From assembly GCF_002583555.1 (NCBI RefSeq), contig NZ_BEGX01000069.1:62001-126000 (forward strand): a stretch of DNA of 64,000 bases. The letters run 5' to 3'. Source of the stretch: Pseudonocardia sp. N23. GTDB lineage: Bacteria; Actinomycetota; Actinomycetes; Mycobacteriales; Pseudonocardiaceae. Position numbers and translations under genes: made by a program. Each line of letters starts with the position of its first letter. The stretch's first letter is position 1. This document shows, one piece after another, positions 1 through 8,561 of this stretch. The notes below the pieces were generated by a model. The model saw only the letters and a list, made by a program, of their open reading frames with translations. It ran no database searches and had not been told where the DNA came from.

Positions 1-502
1 ACCGCACCGCCAGCGACGTCCCGCCGAACCCGAGCCCCGCGACCAGCGCGAGCGGCCAGGCGAGACGCGAGCGGTAGAGGGCGATCGTCACCGCGGTCAG
101 CACGGCGAGGGAGATGCCGAGGACGACGTCGGCGGCGGTGTCGGCGCCCTCCGGCCGGTCGACGCCCGCCGCACCGGCGATCATCACCAGCCCGATGACG
201 CAGCCGCCGATCGCGACCCGGTCGAGCACGCGCAGCCGCGTCCCCCAGATCCAGCGGACCGCCAGCGCCGTCAGCGCGATCGAGCCGCCGAGGATCGCCT
301 GCACCGCGAACACCGGCAGGAACCGCAGCGCGACCACCGTGCACACCCACGCCAGACCGTCGACGACCAGGCCCCCGATGAACCGCGGCTGCAGAGCGAG
401 GGGGCGGTGGCGGGTCGTGCGGGTCGTGGCGTCCGACTGCAGGAGCCCCGCGACACAGTTGAGGACCATCGCCGCGACGGCGAAGACCAGGCCCAGGACC
501 AC
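1..502 (-). CDS. EamA/DMT-like multi-spanning membrane protein (3' end outside window)
   Basis: I translated this frame by hand. It starts at a GTG (502) with an AGGGAG element about 9 bases upstream and stays open to the window edge, so the C-terminus is missing. The roughly 167 visible residues are mostly hydrophobic, with about five candidate membrane segments, including VFAVAAMVLNCVAGLL near the start and LALVAGLGFGGTSLAVR at the edge. The layout and the segment RFLPVFAVQAILGGSIALTA recall drug/metabolite (EamA/NIPA-like) transporters. It lies 40 bases downstream of the MFS gene on the same strand, so the two may be co-transcribed. The substrate cannot be told from sequence. Confidence 0.55.
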   Translation of the reverse strand, partial: MVLGLVFAVAAMVLNCVAGLLQSDATTRTTRHRPLALQPRFIGGLVVDGLAWVCTVVALRFLPVFAVQAILGGSIALTALAVRWIWGTRLRVLDRVAIGGCVIGLVMIAGAAGVDRPEGADTAADVVLGISLAVLTAVTIALYRSRLAWPLALVAGLGFGGTSLAVR

Positions 503-541
503 GTCGCGATGCTCCCTCCGCTCGACGGCGCCGAGCCTGCC

Positions 542-1765
542 TCAGTCCCGTGCGGACACGGAACCACTCGCCACCCGACCCAGTCTCCACGCGGTGAGCG
601 CGGTCACGAGCAATCCCACCCCGCCCGCGACGATCATCGTGGTCCGGGCCGACGTCGCCTGCAACAACAGGCCCCCGAGCAGGTACGAGACCGCGGCCGC
701 GACGCCGATGCCCCCGTAGAGGTTCGCGAACACCCTGCCCTGCATGCCGGAGGGGACGGTGCGCTGCAGGATCGTCGTCGCCGCGACGTCCTGCACCGCG
801 AGCCCGGCGCCACGCACCGCCTGCACGGCGATCGCCGCCGCGGCGGCCCACACGACACCGGTCAGCAGGTTCCCGAGACTGCTCACCGCCATGCCCGCGA
901 CGAACAGCGCGGCCGTCGCGGGCGCCCGCCGACGGCCCAGCCACAGGTAGCCCGCGAGCAGTCCGACGCCGACCGCCGCGTACAGGAACGCCAGCACGAA
1001 GCCGGGCGCACCCAGGTCGCGGACGACGAAGACGAGGGCGACGTCGTCGACACCGTTGGCCGCCACCACCGCGCAGAACGTGACCACCACGATCCGCACC
1101 AGCGGGGTCCGCCGGACGTAGCCGAGCCCCGCCCTTGCCTGTGCGAACATCGACGGTTCCGCCGCCATCCGCGGCAGCGCCGGCAGGCGGGTCAGCACGA
1201 GGGCGGAGATCGCGAACGACGCGGCGTCCACCAGGAGGACGGCCCGCACGTCGACGACCACCAGCAGCGCGGCAGCCAGCAGCGGCCCGGCGATCTCCGC
1301 GACGTTCGCCCCGAACCCGACACCGGCGTTCGCACCCTCGAGGTCACGGTCGTCGACGAGCCCGGGCACCGCGGCCCGCGACGCCGGCGCGAACAGCTGC
1401 CCCAGCAACGCCCGCGCCGCGACCAGCCCGAGCAGCACCGGCAACGGCGGCAGCAGCAACGCCAGCACCGCGGTCACGACCGCCTGCGCGACGTCGCAGC
1501 CGATCATCAGCCTGCGCAGGTCCACCCGGTCGGCGATCGACCCCAGCAGCGGCGCGGCCAGGGCAGGCGCCACGTCACCGACCAGCAGCAGGACGGTGAC
1601 GGCCAGGGCCTCGCCCGTCGACGACGCCACGTGCAGGATCAGCGCGACGAGGCTCAGCGAGTCGCCCAGCAGCGACACCCCGCGCGCCGACCACAGCGTG
1701 CGGTACGGCCCCTGGCTGCGGACGAGGGCGAGCGCCCCCAGCGGCGCCGGCTCGGGGGCGGTCAC
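542..1765 (-). CDS. MFS transporter (macrolide/multidrug exporter-like)
   Basis: A 407-residue protein with about 10-12 hydrophobic helices, a normal length for a 12-helix major facilitator. The cytoplasmic loop after helix 2 carries GSIADRVDLRRLM (about residues 75-87), the MFS loop motif. The second half contains another loop of the form WLGRRRAPAT. The N-terminus is RSQGPYRTLWSARGVSLLGD, typical of the MefA/EntS-like branch of proton-driven exporters. The GTG start at 1765 has only a weak ribosome site. It is followed at close range by another membrane gene on the same strand. The exported substrate is unknown. Confidence 0.85.
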   Translation of the reverse strand: MTAPEPAPLGALALVRSQGPYRTLWSARGVSLLGDSLSLVALILHVASSTGEALAVTVLLLVGDVAPALAAPLLGSIADRVDLRRLMIGCDVAQAVVTAVLALLLPPLPVLLGLVAARALLGQLFAPASRAAVPGLVDDRDLEGANAGVGFGANVAEIAGPLLAAALLVVVDVRAVLLVDAASFAISALVLTRLPALPRMAAEPSMFAQARAGLGYVRRTPLVRIVVVTFCAVVAANGVDDVALVFVVRDLGAPGFVLAFLYAAVGVGLLAGYLWLGRRRAPATAALFVAGMAVSSLGNLLTGVVWAAAAAIAVQAVRGAGLAVQDVAATTILQRTVPSGMQGRVFANLYGGIGVAAAVSYLLGGLLLQATSARTTMIVAGGVGLLVTALTAWRLGRVASGSVSARD

Positions 1766-1830
1766 GCGGGGAACCTACGGCCGCACCGGGGCCGGCGTCG
1801 TGCGAATTCGTGTCCTACCGGCGCCGGAGG

Positions 1831-2106
1831 TCAGAAGCGAGCGCGCTGAGCCTCGTCGACGGGTGTGACCTGCGCGGGGACGCGGAAGAAGCCGCTCATC
1901 AGGCCACCGGGGACCGTCGGCAACGCGGCCGCGGCCTCCTCGCGACGGATCCGCCGCCGTTCGGCGACGACCGCGGTCGCGAGGACCAGCACCGTCGCCA
2001 CGAGTGCCGGCACCCCGACGAGCAGCACGAACGGCCCGAACACGGCCAGCGCCAGCAGGATCGCCAACGTCTCCAACACGATCACCACGGCCGACATGCG
2101 AGCCAC
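1831..2106 (-). CDS. Small two-helix membrane protein, function unknown
   Basis: A 91-residue protein. I chose the GTG at 2106 because GGGGAGG stands 5 bases before it; an ATG lies three codons further in. Two adjoining hydrophobic stretches (about residues 6-25 and 27-47) are followed by a basic, positively charged segment with ERRRIRREE. The C-terminal tail is polar and probably cytoplasmic. I recognise no family. It sits 65 bases upstream of the MFS gene on the same strand and could be its first cistron. Confidence 0.6.
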   Translation of the reverse strand: MARMSAVVIVLETLAILLALAVFGPFVLLVGVPALVATVLVLATAVVAERRRIRREEAAAALPTVPGGLMSGFFRVPAQVTPVDEAQRARF

Positions 2107-2191
2107 GGGCACCTCCCCGATCATCCGGCCCGCCGTCGCGGCGGTCCCGCCCCCTCCATCGCCGGACGTCACCCGAACGTGACACCCCGAG

Positions 2192-2454
2192 CACGCCGAG
2201 TTCGACACAGAACCGGTCACGGGTGCCGACGGACCAGTCTCACGTCGAGTTCGGCGTCGGGCGCAGAGGCCGGCGCGTAGGCCTCGCCGCGCGACGGGCC
2301 CGCACGTCGTCACCGTGCACGGCGGACTCAGGCGTCCGACCACGCCGAGCTCGACTCGGGAACGCTGCCGGGTGCCGGCGACCCGGGCTCGCGCGTCGAA
2401 CACGGCGGCCTGATCGGGCACCAGGGACCGGCGCGTGGGCTCCCCCCGCCGCGC
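2192..2454. repeat. Two diverged direct copies of a roughly 105-115 base non-coding unit
   Basis: The 390-base gap between the small membrane gene and the Hsp70 gene holds no convincing gene. It contains two related units, at about 2192-2293 and 2341-2454. Both open with CACGCCGAG(T/C)TCGAC. Both then carry a CGGGTGCCG block and end with a CCGGCGCGT(A/G)GGC block followed by CCGCGC. Identity between the blocks is patchy, so the duplication looks old. No terminator or transposase remnant is evident. Confidence 0.45.
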
Positions 2455-2497
2455 CGGTCCCGGCCCATACCCCGCCCGGGGGCGAGGTGGTCGTGGA

Positions 2498-4354
2498 TCA
2501 GCTCGTGGCGGGCTCGGAGGACGGCGGCACGACAACGGGAGGCGGGTTGCTGACGGGCGGGTCGCTGACCGGTGGGTTGGTCGCCGGCGGGTTGGTGACC
2601 GGCGGCGGGTCGGTGACCGGCGGCGGGTCGGTGACCGGCGGCGGGTCCGTCACCGGGGGCGGGTCCGCCGGGGTACTCGTCGACGGCGTCCCTTCCGTCG
2701 CCGGGGGCGGGACCGTCGACGTGTCCGTGACCGGCGGCACGGTCGTGCCCGCAGCCGGCGGGACCACCGGCGCGGCCGGGGCACCGGGGACCACGGGGGC
2801 CTTCGCACCCCCGACAGGGGCGTTGTCGTTCTGTGCGGCGTTGCCGCCTACGGCAACCGGCTCCGCGACCGGGTTGGCCGCGGGCGACACCCCGCCACCC
2901 TGCTCGGCGGGTGCCGACGCCGTCGACAGCGGGCCGTTGACGGTCGAGCCCGCCGAGGCGGGACGGGCCGTCGGCCAGGTCAGCACGGCGGCAGCGATGG
3001 CCGCGATGCCCAGTGCCGCGCCGGCACCGATGAGCAGCCCGACGGGGCCACGCCGCTCGCGGGACTCCTCGGGCTCCTCACGGGTCCAGTCGGGCAGCGG
3101 CTGCACAGGCGGACGCGGCGGCGCGACGTGCGCGACCGGCCGGACGTCGATGTGGCGGTCCACCTCGGACCAGGGCGTCAAGGCGGCTCCGGCGGCGGGG
3201 ACCAGGGCCGCGGCGGAGACGACGGGGATCGGGCTGGTGATCTCCACGGGGGCCATCTCGACGGCCGGCCACGACATCGACGGCCGCGGGGCCACGGCGA
3301 GGACCGCGCCCTTGGCGATCGCGTTCTTGGGGTCGGCGTCGACGGCGACAGGCCGCTCCAGCTGCTCGGACACCAACTGGGCGACCAGCGGAATCCGCGA
3401 CGAGCCGCCGACCAGCAGCACCGCGTCGAGCATCTCGGGGGTGAGTCCCGCGGACCCGACGGCCCGGCGCAGAGCCGCGACCGTCTCCTCGACGTGCGGG
3501 CCGATGAGCTGCTCGAACTCGCTGCGGTGCAACCGCACCGAGCCCTGGGTGCCGGGCAGCAGGATCGGGACGGAGGCCTCGGTGTCGGCGGAGAGGGTCT
3601 CCTTGGCCTCGGTGCACTCGCGGCGGATGCGGGCCACGGCGGCGAGGACGTCGGGATCGGTGTCGTCGAGGTCGGCGAAGGCGTCGGGCATGGCCTCGAC
3701 GACGTGGTCGAACACGACCTGGTCGAAGTCGATGCCGCCGAGGCGATCGATGCCCTCTGGCCGGCCGAGCAGGCCGAACCCGGAGCCACCCTTGCGGACG
3801 ACGGCCGAGTCGAAGGTGCCGCCCCCGAGGTCGTAGACGGCGATCGTCGATCCGTCCGCGACCCGGGCCGCGGACGCGTAGTGCATCGCGGCGGCCTCGG
3901 GCTCGGCGAGGAAGGTGACCACCAGGCCGTGCGCGGCCAGCGCCTCGGCCAGCAGGTCCTTCTTGTGCCGGCCCCAGGCGGCGGGGTGGCTGACGGCGAT
4001 GCCGTCAGCCGGGCCGCCCTCGCGGGCCGCGACCTGCGAGACGATCCAGGAGACCAGGCGGGCGGCGAGCTCCTCGGCCGGCCACGGCACGCCCCCCACG
4101 ACGAGCGGGGTGGGGTCGCCGATGCGGCGCTTGAACTCGCGGACGACGCGGTCCGGGTCGGTCAGGGCGCGGCGCTCCGCGGCCTCACCGACGACGACCG
4201 AGCCGTCGGTGCTGATGTAGAGGACGGACGGGACGCTGGCCGACCGGGACCCGAGGGTCACCATCTCGGGCTCGGCCCAATGGTCGCCCGAGGGCCGGCA
4301 CACGGCCGCAGCCGAGTACGTCGTGCCCAGGTCGATACCGAGCAGGTACCCCAT
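2498..4354 (-). CDS. Membrane-anchored Hsp70 family protein with proline-rich tail
   Basis: A 618-residue protein with a DnaK/actin-fold ATPase at the N-terminus: phosphate-1 loop GIDLGTTYSA (residues 5-14), phosphate-2 motif VYDLGGGTFD near 180, and the adenosine motif LLVGGSSRIP near 330. There is no canonical substrate-binding domain. A single hydrophobic helix (about 437-458, GLLIGAGAALGIAAIAAAVL) follows, then a tail of TDPPPV-type repeats likely to lie outside the membrane. The ATG at 4354 is preceded by GGAGGG at good spacing. The gene is divergent from the iniB-like genes, so the 372-base gap probably drives both sides. An ATP-dependent envelope-stress role is inferred from context; client and partners are unknown. 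Confidence 0.85.
   Translation of the reverse strand: MGYLLGIDLGTTYSAAAVCRPSGDHWAEPEMVTLGSRSASVPSVLYISTDGSVVVGEAAERRALTDPDRVVREFKRRIGDPTPLVVGGVPWPAEELAARLVSWIVSQVAAREGGPADGIAVSHPAAWGRHKKDLLAEALAAHGLVVTFLAEPEAAAMHYASAARVADGSTIAVYDLGGGTFDSAVVRKGGSGFGLLGRPEGIDRLGGIDFDQVVFDHVVEAMPDAFADLDDTDPDVLAAVARIRRECTEAKETLSADTEASVPILLPGTQGSVRLHRSEFEQLIGPHVEETVAALRRAVGSAGLTPEMLDAVLLVGGSSRIPLVAQLVSEQLERPVAVDADPKNAIAKGAVLAVAPRPSMSWPAVEMAPVEITSPIPVVSAAALVPAAGAALTPWSEVDRHIDVRPVAHVAPPRPPVQPLPDWTREEPEESRERRGPVGLLIGAGAALGIAAIAAAVLTWPTARPASAGSTVNGPLSTASAPAEQGGGVSPAANPVAEPVAVGGNAAQNDNAPVGGAKAPVVPGAPAAPVVPPAAGTTVPPVTDTSTVPPPATEGTPSTSTPADPPPVTDPPPVTDPPPVTDPPPVTNPPATNPPVSDPPVSNPPPVVVPPSSEPATS
2594..2668. repeat. 18-base tandem repeat encoding the PPPVTD units of the Hsp70 tail
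   Basis: The GTGACCGGCGGCGGGTCG unit is repeated about four times with few changes. On the minus strand it encodes six-residue TDPPPV units. The near-identity suggests slippage, so tail length may vary between strains. Confidence 0.7.
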
Positions 4355-4456
4355 CGTTCGTCCCTCCCCCGATGTCCGCGAGCTGCCCCGGTGCGCGCAC
4401 GGACCCCCCTTGCCTTTGTGCCATCGGAGTATCGCCGCAGTTCGTTAGCGACCGAA

Positions 4457-4472
4457 GGGGTGGTAGCACCCC
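4457..4472. promoter_or_regulatory. Inverted repeat GGGGTG-N4-CACCCC in the divergent Hsp70/iniB control region
   Basis: The 372-base interval 4355-4726 separates the two divergent transcripts and contains no gene. Within it a perfect 6+6 palindrome sits about 100 bases upstream of the Hsp70 start and 255 bases upstream of the first iniB start. A second small palindrome, GTGGCACCAC, follows at 4486-4495. The position fits an operator, but the bound protein is unknown. The LuxR regulator downstream is a candidate. Confidence 0.35.
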
Positions 4473-4726
4473 AATGCACGAACGGGTGGCACCACAGGGG
4501 CCGAAACCCGCTCCTGCCTGGGACGTCCCGCTCAGTCCCCCGGTGCCCCTAACGCCCGATCCCGGGGATCCCCGTACCGGCGCTTTACCGAACCATGGGA
4601 GTTCCCCGATGGCCGGCGCCCGATCCGTCCCTAACTTCTGCATCAACGCCAGGGCCGATCAGCCCGGCCCGCACGACACCGACACGAGCGACCGGGCTAC
4701 GAGGCCCACACGAGGAGACGATCACG

Positions 4727-5641
4727 ATGGCCGAGAGCATCTCGCTGCTGGACTTCCTGCTCCGCCTGATCAACGACGAGGACCTCCGCGAGGACTTCAA
4801 CGACAACCCCGAGGAGGTCCTCGAGGCCTACAACCTCGACGACCTCAGCGCGCAGGACGTCTACGACGCCCTGATCCTGGCCCAGGACAGCCACCAGGCA
4901 AGCTTCGACCGGAACTACGACACCGGCCACAACTTCGTCCCGCCGGTCCCGGCGCACGCCGGCCACGGTGGCGGCCACGACGGCGGCCACAGCCACAAGG
5001 AAGCCGTCGAGTACATCAACAAGTACATCACCAACAACTACGTCGACGACCGCGACACCATCGTCGACAACTCGGTGAACCAGAACATCGACAACCGCGG
5101 CGGCATCTTCGACCAGGACATCGACATCGACTCCGTCGTGGCCTCGGGCGACGGCGCGGTGGCGGCCGGCGACGACATCGAGAACAGCACGGTCACCACG
5201 GGCAACGGCAACGTGGTCGGCGACTTCAACGACGTGGTCAAGGGCGACGGCAACACCACCGCCTTCGGCAACGGCGACGCGGTCTCCACCGGCGACGTCA
5301 CCACCGGCAACGGTGGCGCGATCTCCTTCGGCGGCAACGCCTCGGGCAACGACGCCGACACCAACGTCGCCAACTTCGGTGACGGCGACACCAACGTCGC
5401 CACGGCCAGCAACGGCAGCACCGCCGGCCAGGCGAACGTCCACGTCGACGACGACTCGACCACCACGACGACGACGAACACGAACTCGAACAACGAGACC
5501 AACGTGGACGTCGACGACGCGTTCAACACCGACACCGACATCGACTTCGCGTCGAACAACGACATCGCCTCGGACAACGACGTGCTGTCGGACAACACCG
5601 GTGGCACCGGTGCCGGCGCCGACGGCGTCGACGCCTTCTGA
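4727..5641 (+). CDS. iniB: IniB-like acidic repeat protein, copy 1
   Basis: A 304-residue protein; the ATG at 4727 has GAGGAG 10 bases upstream. Residues 1-60 form a helical IniB-type N-terminal domain, with LLDFLLRLINDEDLREDFND, then a region resembling VYDALILAQD. A His/Gly-rich linker and a conserved ITNNYVDDRDTIVDNSVN block follow. From about residue 115 to the end the protein is almost entirely Asn, Asp, Gly, Thr and Ser in short periodic units (VASGDG, TTGNGN, NVANFGDGD), which suggests an extended beta-solenoid-like or disordered chain. In mycobacteria IniB is induced by cell-wall inhibitors, but its biochemical role is not settled. The next gene is a close paralogue. Confidence 0.8.
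   Translation: MAESISLLDFLLRLINDEDLREDFNDNPEEVLEAYNLDDLSAQDVYDALILAQDSHQASFDRNYDTGHNFVPPVPAHAGHGGGHDGGHSHKEAVEYINKYITNNYVDDRDTIVDNSVNQNIDNRGGIFDQDIDIDSVVASGDGAVAAGDDIENSTVTTGNGNVVGDFNDVVKGDGNTTAFGNGDAVSTGDVTTGNGGAISFGGNASGNDADTNVANFGDGDTNVATASNGSTAGQANVHVDDDSTTTTTTNTNSNNETNVDVDDAFNTDTDIDFASNNDIASDNDVLSDNTGGTGAGADGVDAF
5231..5532 (+). repeat. 302-base direct repeat shared by the two iniB copies (upstream member)
   Basis: This segment aligns without gaps to 6179-6480, at a constant offset of 948 bases. It includes a 106-base perfectly identical core, 5321-5426. Flanking parts of the two genes are clearly more diverged. The pattern points to gene conversion or a recent exchange inside an older tandem duplication. 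Confidence 0.85.
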
Positions 5642-5686
5642 TCTCTCCCTTCACCCCATAACGCTGACATTCACGAGGAGTACGAC

Positions 5687-6589
5687 ATGGCCGACCAGAC
5701 CCTGATCCAGTTCCTGCTGAGCCTGTTCGACGACGAGGAGCAGCTCGCCGCCTTCCAGGCCAACCCCGACGCGTTCCTCGCCTCCTGCGGCTTCACCGAC
5801 CTCGAGCCGGGTGAGGTCCAGGACGCCCTGGTCCTGCTGAACGACAGCCACGACGCCAGCTTCGACCGCGACTACAACACCGGTGGCAACCACCACCCGC
5901 ACATCCCGCCGCCCCCGCACCCCAAGCCGGGCGAGGACTCGCACGACGTCGCGGTCAAGTACCTGAACACCTACGTCACCAACAACTACGTCGACGACCG
6001 CGACACCATCGTCGACAACTCGATCAACCAGAACATCGACAACCGCGGCGGCATCTTCAACCAGGACATCGACGTCGACTCCGTCGTCGCGTCCGGTGAC
6101 GGCTCGGTGGCCGCCGGCGGCGACATCGAGGACAGCACGATCACCACGGGCAACGACAACGTCGTGGGCAACGGCAACGACGTGGTCAAGGGAGACGGCA
6201 ACACCACCGCCTTCGGCAACGGCGACGCCGTCTCCACCGGAGACCTCACCACCGGCAACGGTGGCGCCATCTCCTTCGGCGGCAACGCCTCGGGCAACGA
6301 CGCCGACACCAACGTCGCCAACTTCGGTGACGGCGACACCAACGTCGCCACGGCCAGCAACGGCAGCACCGCCGCCCAGGCCAACGCCCACGTCGACGAC
6401 GACTCGACCACCACGACGACGACGACCACGAACTCGAACAACGAGACCAACGTGGACGTCGACGACGCGTTCAACACCGAGACGGACGTCGACATCCTGT
6501 CGAACAACGACGTGCTCTCGCACAACGACGTCGCGTCCGGCAACTCGGGCGGTTCGGGCACCGGCGCCGACGGCGTCGACATCGTCTGA
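5687..6589 (+). CDS. iniB: IniB-like acidic repeat protein, copy 2
   Basis: A 300-residue paralogue of the preceding protein, 45 bases downstream, with GAGGAG and then ATG at good spacing. It has the same plan: a helical N-terminal domain (LIQFLLSLFDDEEQLAAFQA), here with a Cys in FLASCGFTDL. A His/Pro-rich linker and the ITNNYVDDRDT-like block (here VTNNYVDDRDT) come next, then the long Asn/Asp/Gly/Thr repeat tail ending in GADGVDIV. The tail is nearly identical to copy 1, whereas the N-terminal domains differ, so the paralogues may share a polymer-like tail but contact different partners. A strong hairpin follows before the GTPase genes. Confidence 0.8.
   Translation: MADQTLIQFLLSLFDDEEQLAAFQANPDAFLASCGFTDLEPGEVQDALVLLNDSHDASFDRDYNTGGNHHPHIPPPPHPKPGEDSHDVAVKYLNTYVTNNYVDDRDTIVDNSINQNIDNRGGIFNQDIDVDSVVASGDGSVAAGGDIEDSTITTGNDNVVGNGNDVVKGDGNTTAFGNGDAVSTGDLTTGNGGAISFGGNASGNDADTNVANFGDGDTNVATASNGSTAAQANAHVDDDSTTTTTTTTNSNNETNVDVDDAFNTETDVDILSNNDVLSHNDVASGNSGGSGTGADGVDIV
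6179..6480 (+). repeat. 302-base direct repeat shared by the two iniB copies (downstream member)
   Basis: Partner of 5231-5532. The identical core lies at 6269-6374. Recombination between the two copies would delete or add one iniB unit of 948 bases. Confidence 0.85.
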
Positions 6590-6624
6590 CCGAACACCCG
6601 GGGGTAGCCTGAGCTTCACCCGAC

Positions 6625-6666
6625 GAGCGGCCCCGTCTTCCCGGACCCGGGAGGGCGGGGCCGCTC
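6625..6666 (+). terminator. Strong GC-rich hairpin between iniB copy 2 and iniA
   Basis: The arms GAGCGGCCCCG and CGGGGCCGCTC are perfect complements (11 bp), with a further inner stem CCCGG/CCGGG. No T-run follows, as is usual in high-GC actinobacteria. It could end the iniB transcript, or let only part of it read through into iniA and iniC, giving excess IniB over the GTPases. Confidence 0.7.
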
Positions 6667-6722
6667 TCGTCGTGTACGAAGGACACCGAACGCGGTGATG
6701 GACGTGGGGGGTTCGGCACGCA

Positions 6723-8561
6723 GTGGCGGTTCCGGCAGCTGTCGACCTGGTCGACCTGGCGCTCAAGGCGACCACGGCCTACCAGCGCCCTGACCTGGGG
6801 ACCCGGTTGCAGCACACCCGCAAGCGCCTCGCCGACCCCGCGGTCCGCGTCCTGATCGTCGGGGAGTTCAAGCAGGGCAAGTCCCAGCTGGTCAACGCCC
6901 TGGTCAACGCCCCCGTCTGCCCCGTCGACGACGACATCTCCACGTCGGTGCCCACCGTTGTCAAACACGGCGACACGCCGGCCGTGTCGATCGTCCGCGA
7001 CCACGGCCCCGACGACGACAGGCCCCCCGAGCGCACGGAGGTGCCCATCGGGCGCCTCGCCGAGTTCGTCTCCGAGGCCGGCAACCCCGAGAACCGCGCG
7101 AAGCTCAGCTACGCCGAGGTCTCCCTCCCGCGCAAGCTCCTCGCCGGCGGCCTCGTGCTCGTCGACACCCCCGGCGTCGGCGGCCTGGGCTCCGCCCACG
7201 GTGCGGCGACGATGTCGGTCCTGCCCAGCGCCGACGCCGTCCTCCTCGTGTCGGACGCCGCGCAGGAGTACACCGCCCCCGAGATGGAGTTCCTCGGCGC
7301 GGCGATGAAGCTGTGCCCGAACGTGGCCTGCGTCGTCACCAAGATCGACCTGTACCCGCACTGGCGACGGATCGTCGAGCTCGACGGCGGGCACCTGCAG
7401 CGCGCCGGGGTCAACGCCGACATCCTCCCCATCTCCTCGACGCTGCGTCTGCACGCCGCCCAGACCCAGGACGCCGTCCTCATGGAGGAGTCCGGGTTCA
7501 AGGAGCTCATCGGGTTCCTGCTCAACCGCGTCGTCGCCCGCGCCGACGACCTCGACCGCCGCTCCACCGCGCAGGACGTGCTCGACGTCTGCGAACAGAT
7601 GGCCACCAGCATGAAGGCCGAGCTCAGCGCGCAGGAGAACCCCGAGCAGACCGAGGCGCTCGTCGCCGACCTCACCGCGGCCAAGACCCGGGCCGACGCC
7701 CTGCGCCAGCGCTCCGCCCGCTGGCAGACCACCCTCAACGACGGCGTCGCCGACCTCATCGCCGACATCGACTACGACCTGCGCGACCGGCTGCGCGCCA
7801 TCGCCCGCGACGCCGAACAGCTCCTCGAGGACGCCGACCCCGCCGACATCTGGGAACAGTTCGCCGAGTGGCTCCACCAGCAGGTGTCGTCGGCCGCGTC
7901 CGCCAACTTCGTGTGGACCGCCGAACGCGCCCGCTACCTCGCCGGCCAGGTCGCCGAACACTTCGCCGAGGGCGCCGAGATCGCGCTGCCGTCGCTGCGG
8001 TTCGAGGACACCGTCGGCACCATGGGCGGTCGCGTCGGGGCGCTGGAGCAGCCCGTCGACGAAAAGTTCGGCATCGGGCAGAAGCTCTTCACCGGTATGC
8101 GCGGCGGCTACGGCGGCCTGCTCATGATCGGCCTCGCCACCAGCATCGCCGGCCTCACCCTGCTCAACCCCATCTCGATCGGCGCCGGCCTCCTCTTCGG
8201 TGGCAAGACCGTGCGTGACGAACGCAAACGTCTCAAGCAGCGACGGCAGGCCGAGTCGAAGAACGCCGTGCGCAAGCACATCGACGAGGTGACCTTCCAG
8301 GTCTCCAAGGACTCCCGGGACATGCTGCGCCGCATCCAGCGCGACCTGCGCGACCACTTCACCGTCCTCGCCGAGGAGGTCTCCACCTCGCTGGCGACCT
8401 CCGTGGCCGCCGCCCAGTCGGCCGTCAAGACCGACTCCAACGAACGCGAGTCACGCATCCGCGACCTACGCGCAGAGCTCGTCCGCATCGAGGCCCTCGG
8501 CGACCGCGCCAAGCAGCTCGCCGCCCAGGCCGGTCAGGTCACGGCGGGGCCCGCGTCGTGA
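6723..8561 (+). CDS. iniA: Dynamin-like GTPase, IniA family
   Basis: A 612-residue protein starting at a GTG. The GTPase domain shows the P-loop GEFKQGKS (residues 47-54), DTPGVGG (148-154) and TKID (206-209). A long helical region follows, then a hydrophobic patch (about 460-495, LLMIGLATSIAGLTLLNP) that should insert in the membrane, and a coiled helical C-terminus. This matches mycobacterial IniA, a bacterial dynamin-like protein that binds and remodels membranes; the mycobacterial gene responds to isoniazid and ethambutol. Its stop overlaps the start of the second GTPase gene, so the two are translationally coupled and may act as a pair. Confidence 0.88.
   Translation: MAVPAAVDLVDLALKATTAYQRPDLGTRLQHTRKRLADPAVRVLIVGEFKQGKSQLVNALVNAPVCPVDDDISTSVPTVVKHGDTPAVSIVRDHGPDDDRPPERTEVPIGRLAEFVSEAGNPENRAKLSYAEVSLPRKLLAGGLVLVDTPGVGGLGSAHGAATMSVLPSADAVLLVSDAAQEYTAPEMEFLGAAMKLCPNVACVVTKIDLYPHWRRIVELDGGHLQRAGVNADILPISSTLRLHAAQTQDAVLMEESGFKELIGFLLNRVVARADDLDRRSTAQDVLDVCEQMATSMKAELSAQENPEQTEALVADLTAAKTRADALRQRSARWQTTLNDGVADLIADIDYDLRDRLRAIARDAEQLLEDADPADIWEQFAEWLHQQVSSAASANFVWTAERARYLAGQVAEHFAEGAEIALPSLRFEDTVGTMGGRVGALEQPVDEKFGIGQKLFTGMRGGYGGLLMIGLATSIAGLTLLNPISIGAGLLFGGKTVRDERKRLKQRRQAESKNAVRKHIDEVTFQVSKDSRDMLRRIQRDLRDHFTVLAEEVSTSLATSVAAAQSAVKTDSNERESRIRDLRAELVRIEALGDRAKQLAAQAGQVTAGPAS

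Noticed and set aside
407-1849. 480-residue plus-strand frame
   Set aside because: It is very rich in Arg, Gln, His and Asp and is antisense to the MFS gene, so it looks like a shadow.
2594-2668. Possible CRISPR-like array
   Set aside because: The 18-base units are tandem, have no spacers, and encode the Hsp70 tail in frame.
4697-6775. Val/Asp-rich minus-strand frames over the iniB genes
   Set aside because: The low-complexity iniB tails create open frames on the other strand; no ribosome site or domain supports them.
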